From positions 135,543-199,542 of the forward strand of contig JBJETR010000072.1 of assembly GCA_051883415.1 (NCBI GenBank): DNA of 64,000 nt, given 5' to 3'. Shown in pieces: positions 7,239 through 15,616 of this stretch (positions are counted from its first letter, which is position 1; every line of letters begins with the position of its first letter). The notes under the pieces are model-generated. The model saw only the letters and a list, made by a program, of their open reading frames with translations, searched no databases and had not been told where the DNA came from. Made by a program: the position numbers and the translations under genes. The DNA comes from HGM11368 sp051883415. Lineage in GTDB: Bacteria; Bacillota; Clostridia; Christensenellales; UBA3700.

Positions 7239-10200
7239 TTATTCTCCGAATTTAAGCAATACTTTGAACTTTTGTTCCTTGTACGAAGGTATCTTGTAAG
7301 GCTTTTTGAGGCTTGCCATAGCAGGGATATCTCCACCTACACCTTGTTGACGTCCGTCTACGTTGAGCGTCAAAGTAGACTTTCTACCCATTTCGTGCAC
7401 GTGAGTACAATCGTGAAGCATCGCCATAGTGTAAGGATGAACGCTTGCTTCAAAAGCTTTGTCCACCGCTTCTACTTTTACTCTATCGCCCACTTGCATC
7501 CACCTTACGTCGCAACGATTGGCGTTTTCTTGCGGATAGAGGTAGTCGTGTATGAAGTCCTCAACGTCGTCGAATTTATAAACGTCGATAAAGGCGCCCG
7601 TCTTTCTATCGCAATAGTTTTCGTGAGGTCCTTTGCCGTAGTATTGTATATCTCTCTTGCCCTCGCTAAGCTCCATAGTAAAGCCGAAGCGTGGCAAACT
7701 CCAAGGCATAGCGTTGGTGCATTTGAGCGACATCTTGATAGAGCCGTCAGGGAAAAGTATATATTTGGTCTTGACGCCTACCAAGTATCTTGCGCTCCAT
7801 TTTATCTTGATTTTTACTGCATCGCCCTCTTGCTCCACCTCGATTTTTCTTGGTTTGAGGGTTCTGTTGGTTGTATGGTAAGCGGTAAGTCCGAGTATCA
7901 TCTTGACGAGTTTGATAGGCACTTGTGGCAATCTCTCGTTGTCTATGTTGGCTCTTACGAAGTTTGGTTTGATACCGCCTACGAGATATTCTTGACCGTC
8001 CTTTTTGTAAGAGGAGATTTCTCCGCTCTTTTTGTCGAGCGTCATCTCGAAACCGTTGCCCTTGAATAGGTACTTGTCGGTCTTGACGTCAAAAGAACAT
8101 TCTATCTTGTCGCCTTTCTTGTCGAGGTGGCGTTTGAAGTCGTACTCTCCCAAGACAAACTGCTCTCTTGCCATCACATGCCCCTTAGTCAAAGACATAG
8201 CGTCCTTGTCGAGCACAAGTATGCAATCGAGTGTCTTTTCGCCCTTGGTCTTGATATCAAAAGGCACTTTGACGACGAGCTTCTGCATATAACCGCAGTC
8301 GCCGAGAGAGATAATTTCTTCCTCTTCTACCTTGCCTTGGTTTTTGAGCACCATCTTGAGTTTGAAGTCGGATAGCGAGGTAAACATAAATCTATTGAGT
8401 AAAGTTACCTCGTCGCCGTCAAGCGAGAAGTCTACTTGTTGATATACCTTGACTACTTCGTAGAAGTGAGGATTTGGCTTCCTGTCGCCTTGCACGATGC
8501 CGTTGAATGCAAAGTTGCCTGCGTTAGGCTTGTCGCCGAAGTCACCGCCGTAGTTCCACTTAGACTTACCGTCCTCCGTCATGGTACGTATAGATTGGTC
8601 TGCAAAGTCCCAAATATATCCGCCCGACAGTCTGTCGTACTTCTTGAAGTCTTCCCAATAGTCGGCGAAGTTGCCCAAACTGTTGCCCATTGCGTGTGCG
8701 TATTCGCATTCGATAAAAGGCTTGTCTGTATACTTCTTGCCACACAGCAAGTTGCCCATTTGTAAGTTCCAAAGTGCAGGCGAGTGAATAACGGTCTTAT
8801 TTTCTCCGATATTCTTCATAGCCTCTTGTGGCGTGTACATTTCACTAAACAAATCGCTGTTATTCAGTTGAGCATCGGGTTCGTAATGGATTGGTCGTGT
8901 GTTGTCTATTGCCAAAGCCGTTGCCTTCATATCCGCAAAGCTCTTGCCGTTACCCGCTTCGTTGCCAAGCGACCAGAACAAAATACAGCTGTGGTTTTTG
9001 TAACTATTGACCATATTGCTCATACGATAGCAACATTGCGCCGACCACTTAGGGTTGCTAGCTGGCACGAACATTGCCAAGCCGTGAGTCTCGAGGTTGT
9101 TTTCGCTCATAACCAAAATTCCTATCTCGTCGCAAAGCTCATAGAATCTACGAGAGTTAGGATAGTGACAGGTACGCACGTTGGTGACGTTGTTTTCTTT
9201 GAGCAGTCTAAGGTCGCTCTCGGTAACGCTTGCAGGTACCGCGTGTCCGTAGTCGGGATGGAAGTCGTGACGGTTGACGCCACAAATCTTGAGAGGCACG
9301 CCGTTGAGCAAAATGAACGGTCCTCTGCCCGTCGCTCTGTCAAGACCGACGATTTTTATTTCTCTAAATCCGTATTTGTGTTTGCGAAGATCTACAGCCT
9401 TATCACCATCCAACAACGTTACTTCTACGGTATAGAGATATGGATTTTCGTGGCTCCAAAGTTCAAAGCCGTCCACGCTTATTTCGTATTTTACGATAGC
9501 TTTTTCGCCGTCGGCAAGTGTACCGATTTTTTGAGTCTCGCTAGCAAACGTCTTACCTTCTGCATCAACCAGCTTCAACTCAACTGCACCGTCCGCCAAA
9601 GCCTGACCTCTGCACTCGACGTTGACGTCGGCAAGGAAGGTTGCCTTGTCGTAACCACTCGCAAAACTCGACCTTACGTACATGTCTTGTACGTAAGCCT
9701 TTGGCTTAAAGACGAGATTGACGTCTCTAAAAATACCGCTCAGACGCCACATGTCCTGGTCTTCGAGATAACTACCGTCGCAGAATTGTCTAACCGTCAC
9801 GGCTAGTCTGTTGACACCCTCTACTACGTACTTAGTAATATCGTATTCCGTCTCATCAAAGCTGTCTTGCGAATAGCCTACGAAGTTGCCGTTGACGAAT
9901 ACTTCGCCACACGAGTTGATACCGCCGAAGTGTATAAACACGTTATCTTTGACCTCGCCGAGTTCAAATTCTTTGACGTAAAGTCCGCAAGGATTGAGCT
10001 CGGGTTTGATATAAGGAATTTTGGTGGTGCTGATAGCGTAAGGATACGTAAAGTTGGTATAGATAGGAGTGCCGTAACCCTTTATTTGCCAATTGCTTGG
10101 CACATCCAGGTCGTCAAATCCGCTGACGTCATAACTATTGTCTTTGTAGTTACATAGTTCGCCCGTCAAGTCGTTGACCGTCTCCAAAAATTTGAATTTC

Positions 10201-10337
10201 CACACGCCGTTAAGACAAACCGTCTTTTTTTCTCCGCTTGCCACGTCGTAAGGGAATCCTGCTCCGCTTCTCTTTTCGGTATTGACGTCAAATACGTCAA
10301 TGTCCTGCCACATAGGCTTTTTTGCGTCTTTTGCCAT
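7239..10337 (-). CDS. lacZ: Beta-galactosidase, glycoside hydrolase family 2
   Basis: A 1032-residue GH2 enzyme of LacZ type and length. The acid/base glutamate is in FWSLGNEAGNG (about residue 459) and the nucleophile in FIECEYAHAMGNSLGN (about residue 545), matching the positions in E. coli LacZ. N-terminal jelly-roll, immunoglobulin-like and C-terminal beta-sandwich (DUF4981 and small-chain type) regions are all present. No signal peptide, so intracellular hydrolysis of lactose-like galactosides. The start at 10337 is chosen because GGAGG lies six nucleotides before; a GTG 12 nt upstream overlaps that SD. Confidence 0.96.
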   Translation of the reverse strand: MAKDAKKPMWQDIDVFDVNTEKRSGAGFPYDVASGEKKTVCLNGVWKFKFLETVNDLTGELCNYKDNSYDVSGFDDLDVPSNWQIKGYGTPIYTNFTYPYAISTTKIPYIKPELNPCGLYVKEFELGEVKDNVFIHFGGINSCGEVFVNGNFVGYSQDSFDETEYDITKYVVEGVNRLAVTVRQFCDGSYLEDQDMWRLSGIFRDVNLVFKPKAYVQDMYVRSSFASGYDKATFLADVNVECRGQALADGAVELKLVDAEGKTFASETQKIGTLADGEKAIVKYEISVDGFELWSHENPYLYTVEVTLLDGDKAVDLRKHKYGFREIKIVGLDRATGRGPFILLNGVPLKICGVNRHDFHPDYGHAVPASVTESDLRLLKENNVTNVRTCHYPNSRRFYELCDEIGILVMSENNLETHGLAMFVPASNPKWSAQCCYRMSNMVNSYKNHSCILFWSLGNEAGNGKSFADMKATALAIDNTRPIHYEPDAQLNNSDLFSEMYTPQEAMKNIGENKTVIHSPALWNLQMGNLLCGKKYTDKPFIECEYAHAMGNSLGNFADYWEDFKKYDRLSGGYIWDFADQSIRTMTEDGKSKWNYGGDFGDKPNAGNFAFNGIVQGDRKPNPHFYEVVKVYQQVDFSLDGDEVTLLNRFMFTSLSDFKLKMVLKNQGKVEEEEIISLGDCGYMQKLVVKVPFDIKTKGEKTLDCILVLDKDAMSLTKGHVMAREQFVLGEYDFKRHLDKKGDKIECSFDVKTDKYLFKGNGFEMTLDKKSGEISSYKKDGQEYLVGGIKPNFVRANIDNERLPQVPIKLVKMILGLTAYHTTNRTLKPRKIEVEQEGDAVKIKIKWSARYLVGVKTKYILFPDGSIKMSLKCTNAMPWSLPRFGFTMELSEGKRDIQYYGKGPHENYCDRKTGAFIDVYKFDDVEDFIHDYLYPQENANRCDVRWMQVGDRVKVEAVDKAFEASVHPYTMAMLHDCTHVHEMGRKSTLTLNVDGRQQGVGGDIPAMASLKKPYKIPSYKEQKFKVLLKFGE

Positions 10338-10367
10338 AATTTCCTCCACTTATTTACTCTAAATATT

Positions 10368-10396
10368 ATATTAACATAAAAATATGTAAATGGCAA
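10368..10396 (-). promoter_or_regulatory. Promoter for lacZ
   Basis: Minus-strand TTGCCA (plus 10391-10396), 17-bp spacer, TAATAT (plus 10368-10373). Moderate match. Confidence 0.5.
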
Positions 10397-10445
10397 TATC
10401 TATTTTGAAACAAGCCCCTAGGGCAAGCTTATGGGATAATACGCA

Positions 10446-10475
10446 ATAAGACTCTCCGAGTGTGGAGAGTCTTAT
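10446..10475. terminator. Probable terminator below the methyltransferase gene
   Basis: Perfect 12-bp stem ATAAGACTCTCC/GGAGAGTCTTAT with a 6-nt loop. It lies between two minus-strand genes but its T-run is stronger on the plus strand, so the assignment is tentative. Confidence 0.55.
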
Positions 10476-10504
10476 CTTTTCACTATGGTGTCTTTATTAT
10501 TTTT

Positions 10505-11176
10505 TCATTTTATCGCAACGATAACTGCAAATTTTTGATTGCTATACACGCATTTGACTATATCGAATTGACTATTTTTCAGCATATTCACCTCGGTTTC
10601 TACCGAGCATTCCTTATCTAGCAATCGTCTTTGGCGCCACAACTCTATATCTCTCTCGGTAAGATTGCTTTGTTGTAACTTTGTTATCCAAGTGGCGTCG
10701 TACCACTCGTTGAGTGTAGCTTCTCCTGCCGAGAATTGGTCGTAGTTGACTAGCATTCCGCCCTTTGGCAATCTATCGTATATCTTCTCAAACAACTCTT
10801 TCTTTTGTTGGTCTTCCAAATGGTGTATGGAGAGTGCCGAAATAATTACGTCAAAGTCGCTATCCGGCAAGCCTTGCGTATAGTCGCCCACTAGGTATTG
10901 CACTCTGTCGTCGCCCTCAAACCTAAGGCGTGCTACGTCCAACATATCTTCCGCAAGGTCAACCAGAGTAAAGCTCGTATGCTTACATTTTTCTTGCCAA
11001 AAGCTCGTCAACAAGCCCGTACCTGCACCCAAGTCGACTACTCTCTCGGGCTCGCCGTAGTTGGATATAATAAAGTCGGTTGCCCCTTCGTAAAAATCTT
11101 GAAAGCACGGTATAAAAATCTTGCGTTTGGCATCGTATTCTTTGGCAATCATATTGAATTGACTGCGAATATCCAT
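10505..11176 (-). CDS. Class I SAM-dependent methyltransferase
   Basis: A 223-residue soluble methyltransferase with motif I VVDLGAGTGLLT near residue 45, an acidic residue ending strand 2 (LVDLAEDML), and motif IV FDVIISALSIHHL near residue 110. The pattern resembles UbiE/small-molecule methyltransferases; the substrate is unknown. Its ATG is one nucleotide after the trxB stop with GAGGGG as SD, so the two genes are an operon. Confidence 0.82.
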   Translation of the reverse strand: MDIRSQFNMIAKEYDAKRKIFIPCFQDFYEGATDFIISNYGEPERVVDLGAGTGLLTSFWQEKCKHTSFTLVDLAEDMLDVARLRFEGDDRVQYLVGDYTQGLPDSDFDVIISALSIHHLEDQQKKELFEKIYDRLPKGGMLVNYDQFSAGEATLNEWYDATWITKLQQSNLTERDIELWRQRRLLDKECSVETEVNMLKNSQFDIVKCVYSNQKFAVIVAIK

Positions 11177-11177
11177 A

Positions 11178-12080
11178 TCAGCCCCTCACGTACTCCACTG
11201 CACCGAGTGCGGCAACGGTGCCGTCGGCTACTGCCGTGGTGAGTTGACGGATATGCTTGACTCTGCAATCTCCCGCTACCCATACGCCGTCCAGATTGGT
11301 TTTGCAATCTTCGCCCGCTAATATATATCCTTGGTCGTCCATATCTACTTGACCTTGCAACATATCGGTATTAGGTATCTTTCCAATAGCCACGAATAGT
11401 CCGCTCACGTCTAGTCGTCTGCTACCACCTTGCTTATCCTTGACGATTACGCCTTGTAGGCAATCTTCGCCCTCCAAGGCATCTACCGTATAGCCGAGCA
11501 CAAATTCTACGTTAGCCTTGCTCCTAAGCTGTTCCACCTTGATTTGCTCGGCTCTAAACTCGTTCCTGCGATGTACCAAATACACTTTGGAGCAACGCTC
11601 AGCCAAAAAGAGTGCGTCGTCGATAGCGGTATTGCCACCACCCGATACGGCAACGGCTTTGCCCGCAAAGAAGGCGCCGTCGCATATAGCGCAATAGCTT
11701 ACGCCACAGCCGAACAAGTCCTCTTCTTTTTTTACGCCGAGTTCTCTCGACTTAGCGCCGACTGCTATAATTACGCTCTTTGCCTGATAGGTAGCGTTGC
11801 GAGTTGTTACCGTCTTGACGTCGCCGACAAGTTGCACCGACCTCACGTTTTCACGCCTTATTTCCGCACCCAAAGCCTTGGCTTGCTCAGCCAAATCGTC
11901 GGAGTATTGCATTCCGCTGATTTTGGCTATAGCGGGATAATTCTCTATCTCGGGTGTATTGCGGATTTGACCGCCCACCGCCATTGCTTCTAGCACAAGA
12001 GCTTTTTTGCCCGCTCTTTGCAAGTATATCGATGCGGTAAGACCTGCCGGTCCTGCGCCTATAATTATTGTATCGTACAT
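11178..12080 (-). CDS. trxB: Thioredoxin reductase (FAD/NAD(P)H-dependent)
   Basis: A 300-residue two-domain flavoenzyme. FAD-binding IIIGAGPAGLTASIYL is at the N-terminus, the redox pair is in GVSYCAICDGAFF (CAIC rather than the usual CATC, about residue 130), the NADPH-binding motif is SGGGNTAIDDALFL and the closing FAD motif GVWVAGDCRVKHIRQLTTA. The start at 12080 follows AGGAGAG; an upstream in-frame start at 12098 lacks an SD. It lies 62 bp downstream of nrdD, which carries a glutaredoxin-like tail, so it may help supply electrons to ribonucleotide reduction (inference). Confidence 0.94.
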   Translation of the reverse strand: MYDTIIIGAGPAGLTASIYLQRAGKKALVLEAMAVGGQIRNTPEIENYPAIAKISGMQYSDDLAEQAKALGAEIRRENVRSVQLVGDVKTVTTRNATYQAKSVIIAVGAKSRELGVKKEEDLFGCGVSYCAICDGAFFAGKAVAVSGGGNTAIDDALFLAERCSKVYLVHRRNEFRAEQIKVEQLRSKANVEFVLGYTVDALEGEDCLQGVIVKDKQGGSRRLDVSGLFVAIGKIPNTDMLQGQVDMDDQGYILAGEDCKTNLDGVWVAGDCRVKHIRQLTTAVADGTVAALGAVEYVRG

Positions 12081-12096
12081 ATCTCTCCTATAAGAC

Positions 12097-12122
12097 AAAA
12101 GTAAGTGCTAAGACTTACTTTT
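12097..12122 (-). terminator. Hairpin between nrdD and trxB
   Basis: Perfect 10-bp stem AAAAGTAAGT/ACTTACTTTT with a 6-nt loop. It ends the nrdD transcript or lets part of it read through into trxB, for which no separate promoter is obvious. Confidence 0.65.
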
Positions 12123-12142
12123 GTCGACCTGTATTGAGTTTT

Positions 12143-14512
12143 TTACGCTTCTAGGTATTTTTTGATTTTCATAACGCCTGCGTATTTGTTGATTTGTCCG
12201 TCCTTGACAACCACCAAAGTAGGCACTTGCATTATTCCGTATTTCATCGACATATCTTCGTTGGCTTCGGCGTCGACCGGCTTATAATTTACGCCTGCCG
12301 CTTGCAACTCTTCTTTGGCGATTGGGCAGTTAGGGCATCTGGTGGTAGTAAAGAGATATACTCCGTCTTGCTCTTCGACTTGTGCCACAGGCTCTTCTTT
12401 GAGCTGAGCGGTACAGCAGTGCTTTGCGCTCATCTTAGAGTTGGCGATATCGTAAACCTTTCTATTCTTGAACTCTGCCAGCTTACCGTCGTTCCAGTTT
12501 TGGACAGGTCTGTAGTAACCCGTAATTCTGCTATAGACTTCCGCAGGTTTGCCACAGATAGGACACTTGTAGTGCTCGCCTATGATATAGCCGTGGTCGG
12601 CACATATCGAATAGGTAGGGCTCATAGTGTAATATGGCAACTTGTAGTTCTCCGCAATCTTTCTAACGAGGTTGGCGGTAGATTGCCAATCAGGAAGCTT
12701 CTCGCCGAGGAATGCGTGGAATACGGTACCCGAGGTGTATAGCGTTTGTAGCTCGTCTTGCACGTCGAGAGCCTCGAAGATATCTGCAGTATAGCCTACA
12801 GGCAAGTGAGAGCTGTTGGTGTAGTAAGGCGTTCCGTTCTCGGCGTCGCTGGCGGTGATGATATCGGGATAACGCTTTTTGTCGTGTTTAGCGAGTCTAT
12901 AAGAGGTCGACTCTGCAGGAGTAGCCTCGAGGTTGTAGAGGTCGCCATACTTCTCTTGATAGTCGGATAGTCTGTTGCGCATATGGTTGAGCACGTCTTT
13001 TGCAAACTCTTGCGACACTTTTTCGGTCAAGTCCTCACCAATCCACTTAGCGTTGAGGCAAGCCTCGTTCATACCCACAAGACCTATGGTTGAGAAGTGG
13101 TTGCTAAAGGTGCCGAGGTATCTCTTGGTATAAGGATAGAGTCCCTCTTCCAACAACTTGGTGATGATATCTCTCTTGTTTTTGAGGCTTCGAGCCGCAA
13201 TATCCATCATTCTGTCAAGACGAGCGTAGAACTCTTCTTCGTTCTTGGACAAATATGCGATACGTGGAAGGTTGATGGTAACTACGCCCACCGAGCCGGT
13301 GCTCTCGCCACTACCGAAGAAACCACCCGATTTCTTTCTGAGTTCTCTAAGGTCGAGTCTAAGTCTGCAGCACATACTTCTTACGTCGCTTGGCTCCATA
13401 TCGCTGTTGATATAGTTGGAGAAGTAAGGGGTGCCGTACTTGGCAGTCATCTCAAACAAAAGTCTGTTGTTTTCGGTGTCCGACCAATCGAAGTCCTTGG
13501 TGATAGAATAGGTAGGGATAGGATATTGGAAACCTCTTCCGTTGGCATCGCCCTCAATCATGATTTCGATAAACGCCTTGTTGACCATAGCCATCTCGTC
13601 TACGCAGTCTTTGTATTTGAAGTCAACTTCTTTTCCGCCAACGATACAGTTCTTTTCTGCAAGGTCGGCAGGGACAGTCCAGTCAAGGGTGATATTGGTA
13701 AACGGAGCTTGCGTACCCCAACGGCTAGGGGTGTTGACGCCGTAGATAAAGGATTGCAAGCATTGCTTAACCTCTTTGTAGGAGAGGTTGTCTATCTTGA
13801 CGAAAGGAGCAAGGTAGGTGTCGAAGGAGGAGAAGGCTTGCGCGCCTGCCCATTCGTTTTGCATGATACCGAGGAAGTTGACCATTTGGTTGCAAAGCGT
13901 AGACAAGTGAGCTGCAGGTGCGGAGGTAATCTTACCTCTGATTCCGCCCAAACCTTCTTGAATAAGTTGTCTAAGCGACCAACCTGCGCAGTAGCCGGTA
14001 AGCATCGACAAGTCGTGGATATGAATGTCGGCGTTGCGGTGTGCGTTGCCGATTTCTTCATCGTAAACTTCGCTGAGCCAGTAGTTGGCGGTGATAGCGC
14101 CCGAGTTGGAAAGGATAAGTCCGCCGACGGAATAGGTGACGGTGGAGTTCTCTTTTACACGCCAATCCTCGAGTTTTACGTAGCTGTTGACAAGGTCCTT
14201 ATAGTCGAGGATAGTCGACTTCATGTTACGGATTTTTTCTCTTTGTTTGCGGTACAAAATATACGCTCTTGCAACGTCGGTATAACCCGATTGTTCCAAA
14301 ACTGCCTCTACGCTGTCTTGAATGCTTTCTACGGAGATTTGGTTGTCCTTAATCTTTGGTTCAAAGTCCGCGGTAACTCTCAAAGCAAGCGTCTCGATGA
14401 TGCTTGGAACGTATTGTCTGTTTTGCGCAACGAAGGCTCTTTCGATAGCTTTGCTTATTTTGCTAAGGCTGAATTCTACTATTTCGCCATCTCTTTTTAC
14501 TACTTGGTACAT
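12143..14512 (-). CDS. nrdD: Anaerobic ribonucleoside-triphosphate reductase with fused glutaredoxin-like domain
   Basis: A 789-residue class III ribonucleotide reductase making dNTPs by a glycyl radical. An ATP-cone (VVKRDGEIVEFSLSKISKAI) opens the protein; the ten-stranded barrel follows. Near the C-terminus are a zinc site (CADHG ... CPICGKP) and the glycyl radical motif SRITGYYRPV (about residue 662). After this, residues 705-789 add a separate redoxin domain: LFTTTRCPNCPIAKEELQ with a CPNC redox pair, the cis-proline loop MQVPTLVVVKDG and a C-terminal helix. Standard formate-using NrdD lacks this tail; it is consistent with redoxin-dependent class III enzymes. nrdG lies upstream and trxB downstream. 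Two NrdR-box-like sites overlap the promoter. Confidence 0.96.
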   Translation of the reverse strand: MYQVVKRDGEIVEFSLSKISKAIERAFVAQNRQYVPSIIETLALRVTADFEPKIKDNQISVESIQDSVEAVLEQSGYTDVARAYILYRKQREKIRNMKSTILDYKDLVNSYVKLEDWRVKENSTVTYSVGGLILSNSGAITANYWLSEVYDEEIGNAHRNADIHIHDLSMLTGYCAGWSLRQLIQEGLGGIRGKITSAPAAHLSTLCNQMVNFLGIMQNEWAGAQAFSSFDTYLAPFVKIDNLSYKEVKQCLQSFIYGVNTPSRWGTQAPFTNITLDWTVPADLAEKNCIVGGKEVDFKYKDCVDEMAMVNKAFIEIMIEGDANGRGFQYPIPTYSITKDFDWSDTENNRLLFEMTAKYGTPYFSNYINSDMEPSDVRSMCCRLRLDLRELRKKSGGFFGSGESTGSVGVVTINLPRIAYLSKNEEEFYARLDRMMDIAARSLKNKRDIITKLLEEGLYPYTKRYLGTFSNHFSTIGLVGMNEACLNAKWIGEDLTEKVSQEFAKDVLNHMRNRLSDYQEKYGDLYNLEATPAESTSYRLAKHDKKRYPDIITASDAENGTPYYTNSSHLPVGYTADIFEALDVQDELQTLYTSGTVFHAFLGEKLPDWQSTANLVRKIAENYKLPYYTMSPTYSICADHGYIIGEHYKCPICGKPAEVYSRITGYYRPVQNWNDGKLAEFKNRKVYDIANSKMSAKHCCTAQLKEEPVAQVEEQDGVYLFTTTRCPNCPIAKEELQAAGVNYKPVDAEANEDMSMKYGIMQVPTLVVVKDGQINKYAGVMKIKKYLEA

Positions 14513-14549
14513 CTTATTTTACTCCCCTTAAATTTTTCACTGTACAACC

Positions 14550-14578
14550 ATTATAAAACAACATATTGGGCTTGTCAA
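14550..14578 (-). promoter_or_regulatory. Promoter for nrdD
   Basis: Perfect minus-strand promoter: TTGACA (plus 14573-14578), 17-bp spacer, TATAAT (plus 14550-14555). Confidence 0.8.
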
Positions 14579-14603
14579 GAGCAAAAAACACAATATCTTG
14601 TAT
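14556..14603 (-). promoter_or_regulatory. Pair of NrdR-box-like operators
   Basis: Two 16-bp sites resembling the NrdR consensus ACACWATATMTWGTGT lie at 14588-14603 (ACACAATATCTTGTAT on the plus strand) and 14556-14571 (minus strand GCCCAATATGTTGTTT). Their starts are 32 bp apart, the three-helical-turn spacing usual for NrdR pairs; the second fills the -35/-10 spacer of the nrdD promoter. This predicts repression of nrdD by NrdR when dATP is high. Confidence 0.65.
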
Positions 14604-14650
14604 ATTTTGAGATTTTACATATAACCTTATCGAGAGTACGTTTTTTAGCA

Positions 14651-14686
14651 AAAAGCACGCATTTCGACCAAATTCGCCCTGCGTGC
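14651..14686 (-). terminator. Terminator after nrdG
   Basis: Stem GCACGCA/TGCGTGC (14655-14661 and 14680-14686) with an 18-nt loop, TTTTTGC after it on the minus strand. It separates nrdG from the independently promoted nrdD. Confidence 0.6.
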
Positions 14687-14749
14687 CTAATTGTATGTAA
14701 TTAATATAATACCTCTCTGTTATTTTGTTATTTGGCTCACGCCTAACGA

Positions 14750-15445
14750 TTAAAATACTCCTCTAAGGTGGGTAGGTATTGACCTCTCTATCAGCAATGC
14801 TTGAAACTCTTTCATTTCTTCGTCGCTACAAGCCTCGAGTCCTTTGGCAATAGTACTGCCCGAGTCCACGAACTTTTGCAAAAAATACTTCTTTGTCCCC
14901 TTAATCCAATCTGCAATAGCCAACATATCTTCTGCGGTGTGCAACTGTTTGACTACCGTGGTGCGGAACTCGTAATCCACCCTTCCCTCAAGGAGCAATT
15001 CCACGCTCTTTTTGACGCCCGACAGGTCGAAGTTTTTGATGCCGACGGTACGAGGGTAAGCCTCGGGACTGTTTTTGATATCCATAGCCACGTAATCGAC
15101 GAGCTTGTTGTCGATAAGCTTTTTGAGAGTTTCGTAGTTGCTTCCGTTGGTATCGAGCTTGACCAAAAAGCCTCTTGCCTTAATCTCTTGCATAAACTCG
15201 GCAAGGTCGGGTTGTAATGTAGGCTCTCCGCCCGTTATGCACACACCGTCAAGTAAACCTTGTCGCTTGGCGAGATAATCGAATATCTCTTCTTTGCTAA
15301 TCAATGGTTGGGAAGAAGGATCCAAAACCAAAGTCGAGTTGTGACAAAACGGACAACGCATATTGCATCTGCCCGTAAATACCGTACACGCCGTCTTGCG
15401 ATCATAATCCACCAAGGTCAATTTGTTAAGTCCGTGTATTTCCAT
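14750..15445 (-). CDS. nrdG: Anaerobic ribonucleotide reductase activating protein (radical SAM)
   Basis: A 231-residue radical SAM enzyme. The [4Fe-4S] cysteines are in GRCNMRCPFCHNS (CX3CX2C), followed by GVCITGGEPTLQPDL for SAM binding. The length and the VDYVAMDIKNSPEAY segment fit the larger NrdG/pyruvate-formate-lyase-activase-like form found in anaerobes. It generates the glycyl radical on NrdD. It lies directly upstream of nrdD but has its own promoter and terminator. Confidence 0.93.
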   Translation of the reverse strand: MEIHGLNKLTLVDYDRKTACTVFTGRCNMRCPFCHNSTLVLDPSSQPLISKEEIFDYLAKRQGLLDGVCITGGEPTLQPDLAEFMQEIKARGFLVKLDTNGSNYETLKKLIDNKLVDYVAMDIKNSPEAYPRTVGIKNFDLSGVKKSVELLLEGRVDYEFRTTVVKQLHTAEDMLAIADWIKGTKKYFLQKFVDSGSTIAKGLEACSDEEMKEFQALLIERSIPTHLRGVF

Positions 15446-15476
15446 AGTCGTATAGTCCTTATATTGATATAGATAT

Positions 15477-15504
15477 ATTATACAATATTATTTGCTTTTT
15501 TCAA
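15477..15504 (-). promoter_or_regulatory. Promoter for nrdG, possible NrdR half-match
   Basis: Minus-strand TTGAAA (plus 15499-15504), 16-bp spacer, TATAAT (plus 15477-15482). The spacer sequence GCAAATAATATTGTAT matches the NrdR consensus at about 11 of 16 positions, weaker than the nrdD sites. Confidence 0.5.
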
Positions 15505-15586
15505 TACCTATTTTTAATAGAGCGTAGTAGTCGTTGTCATACCGAAATGTATTAGCCCCGCCGCACAAGCAGGGAGCGTACCGCCA

Positions 15587-15611
15587 ACAAAAAGGACGCC
15601 TCAGCGTCCTT
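15587..15611 (-). terminator. Terminator of ftsH
   Basis: Perfect 8-bp stem AAGGACGC/GCGTCCTT with CTCA loop, minus-strand TTTTT after it. Confidence 0.82.
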
Positions 15612-15616
15612 ATGCT

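Noticed and set aside
7238..7336. N-terminal extension of the membrane protein gene into lacZ
   Set aside because: No SD, not hydrophobic, and the ATG at 7237 has an SD and a one-base gap to the lacZ stop.
13097..14704. Long plus-strand open frame opposite nrdD
   Set aside because: It is fully antisense to nrdD, gives no recognisable domain and lacks an SD; it reflects codon bias of the real gene.
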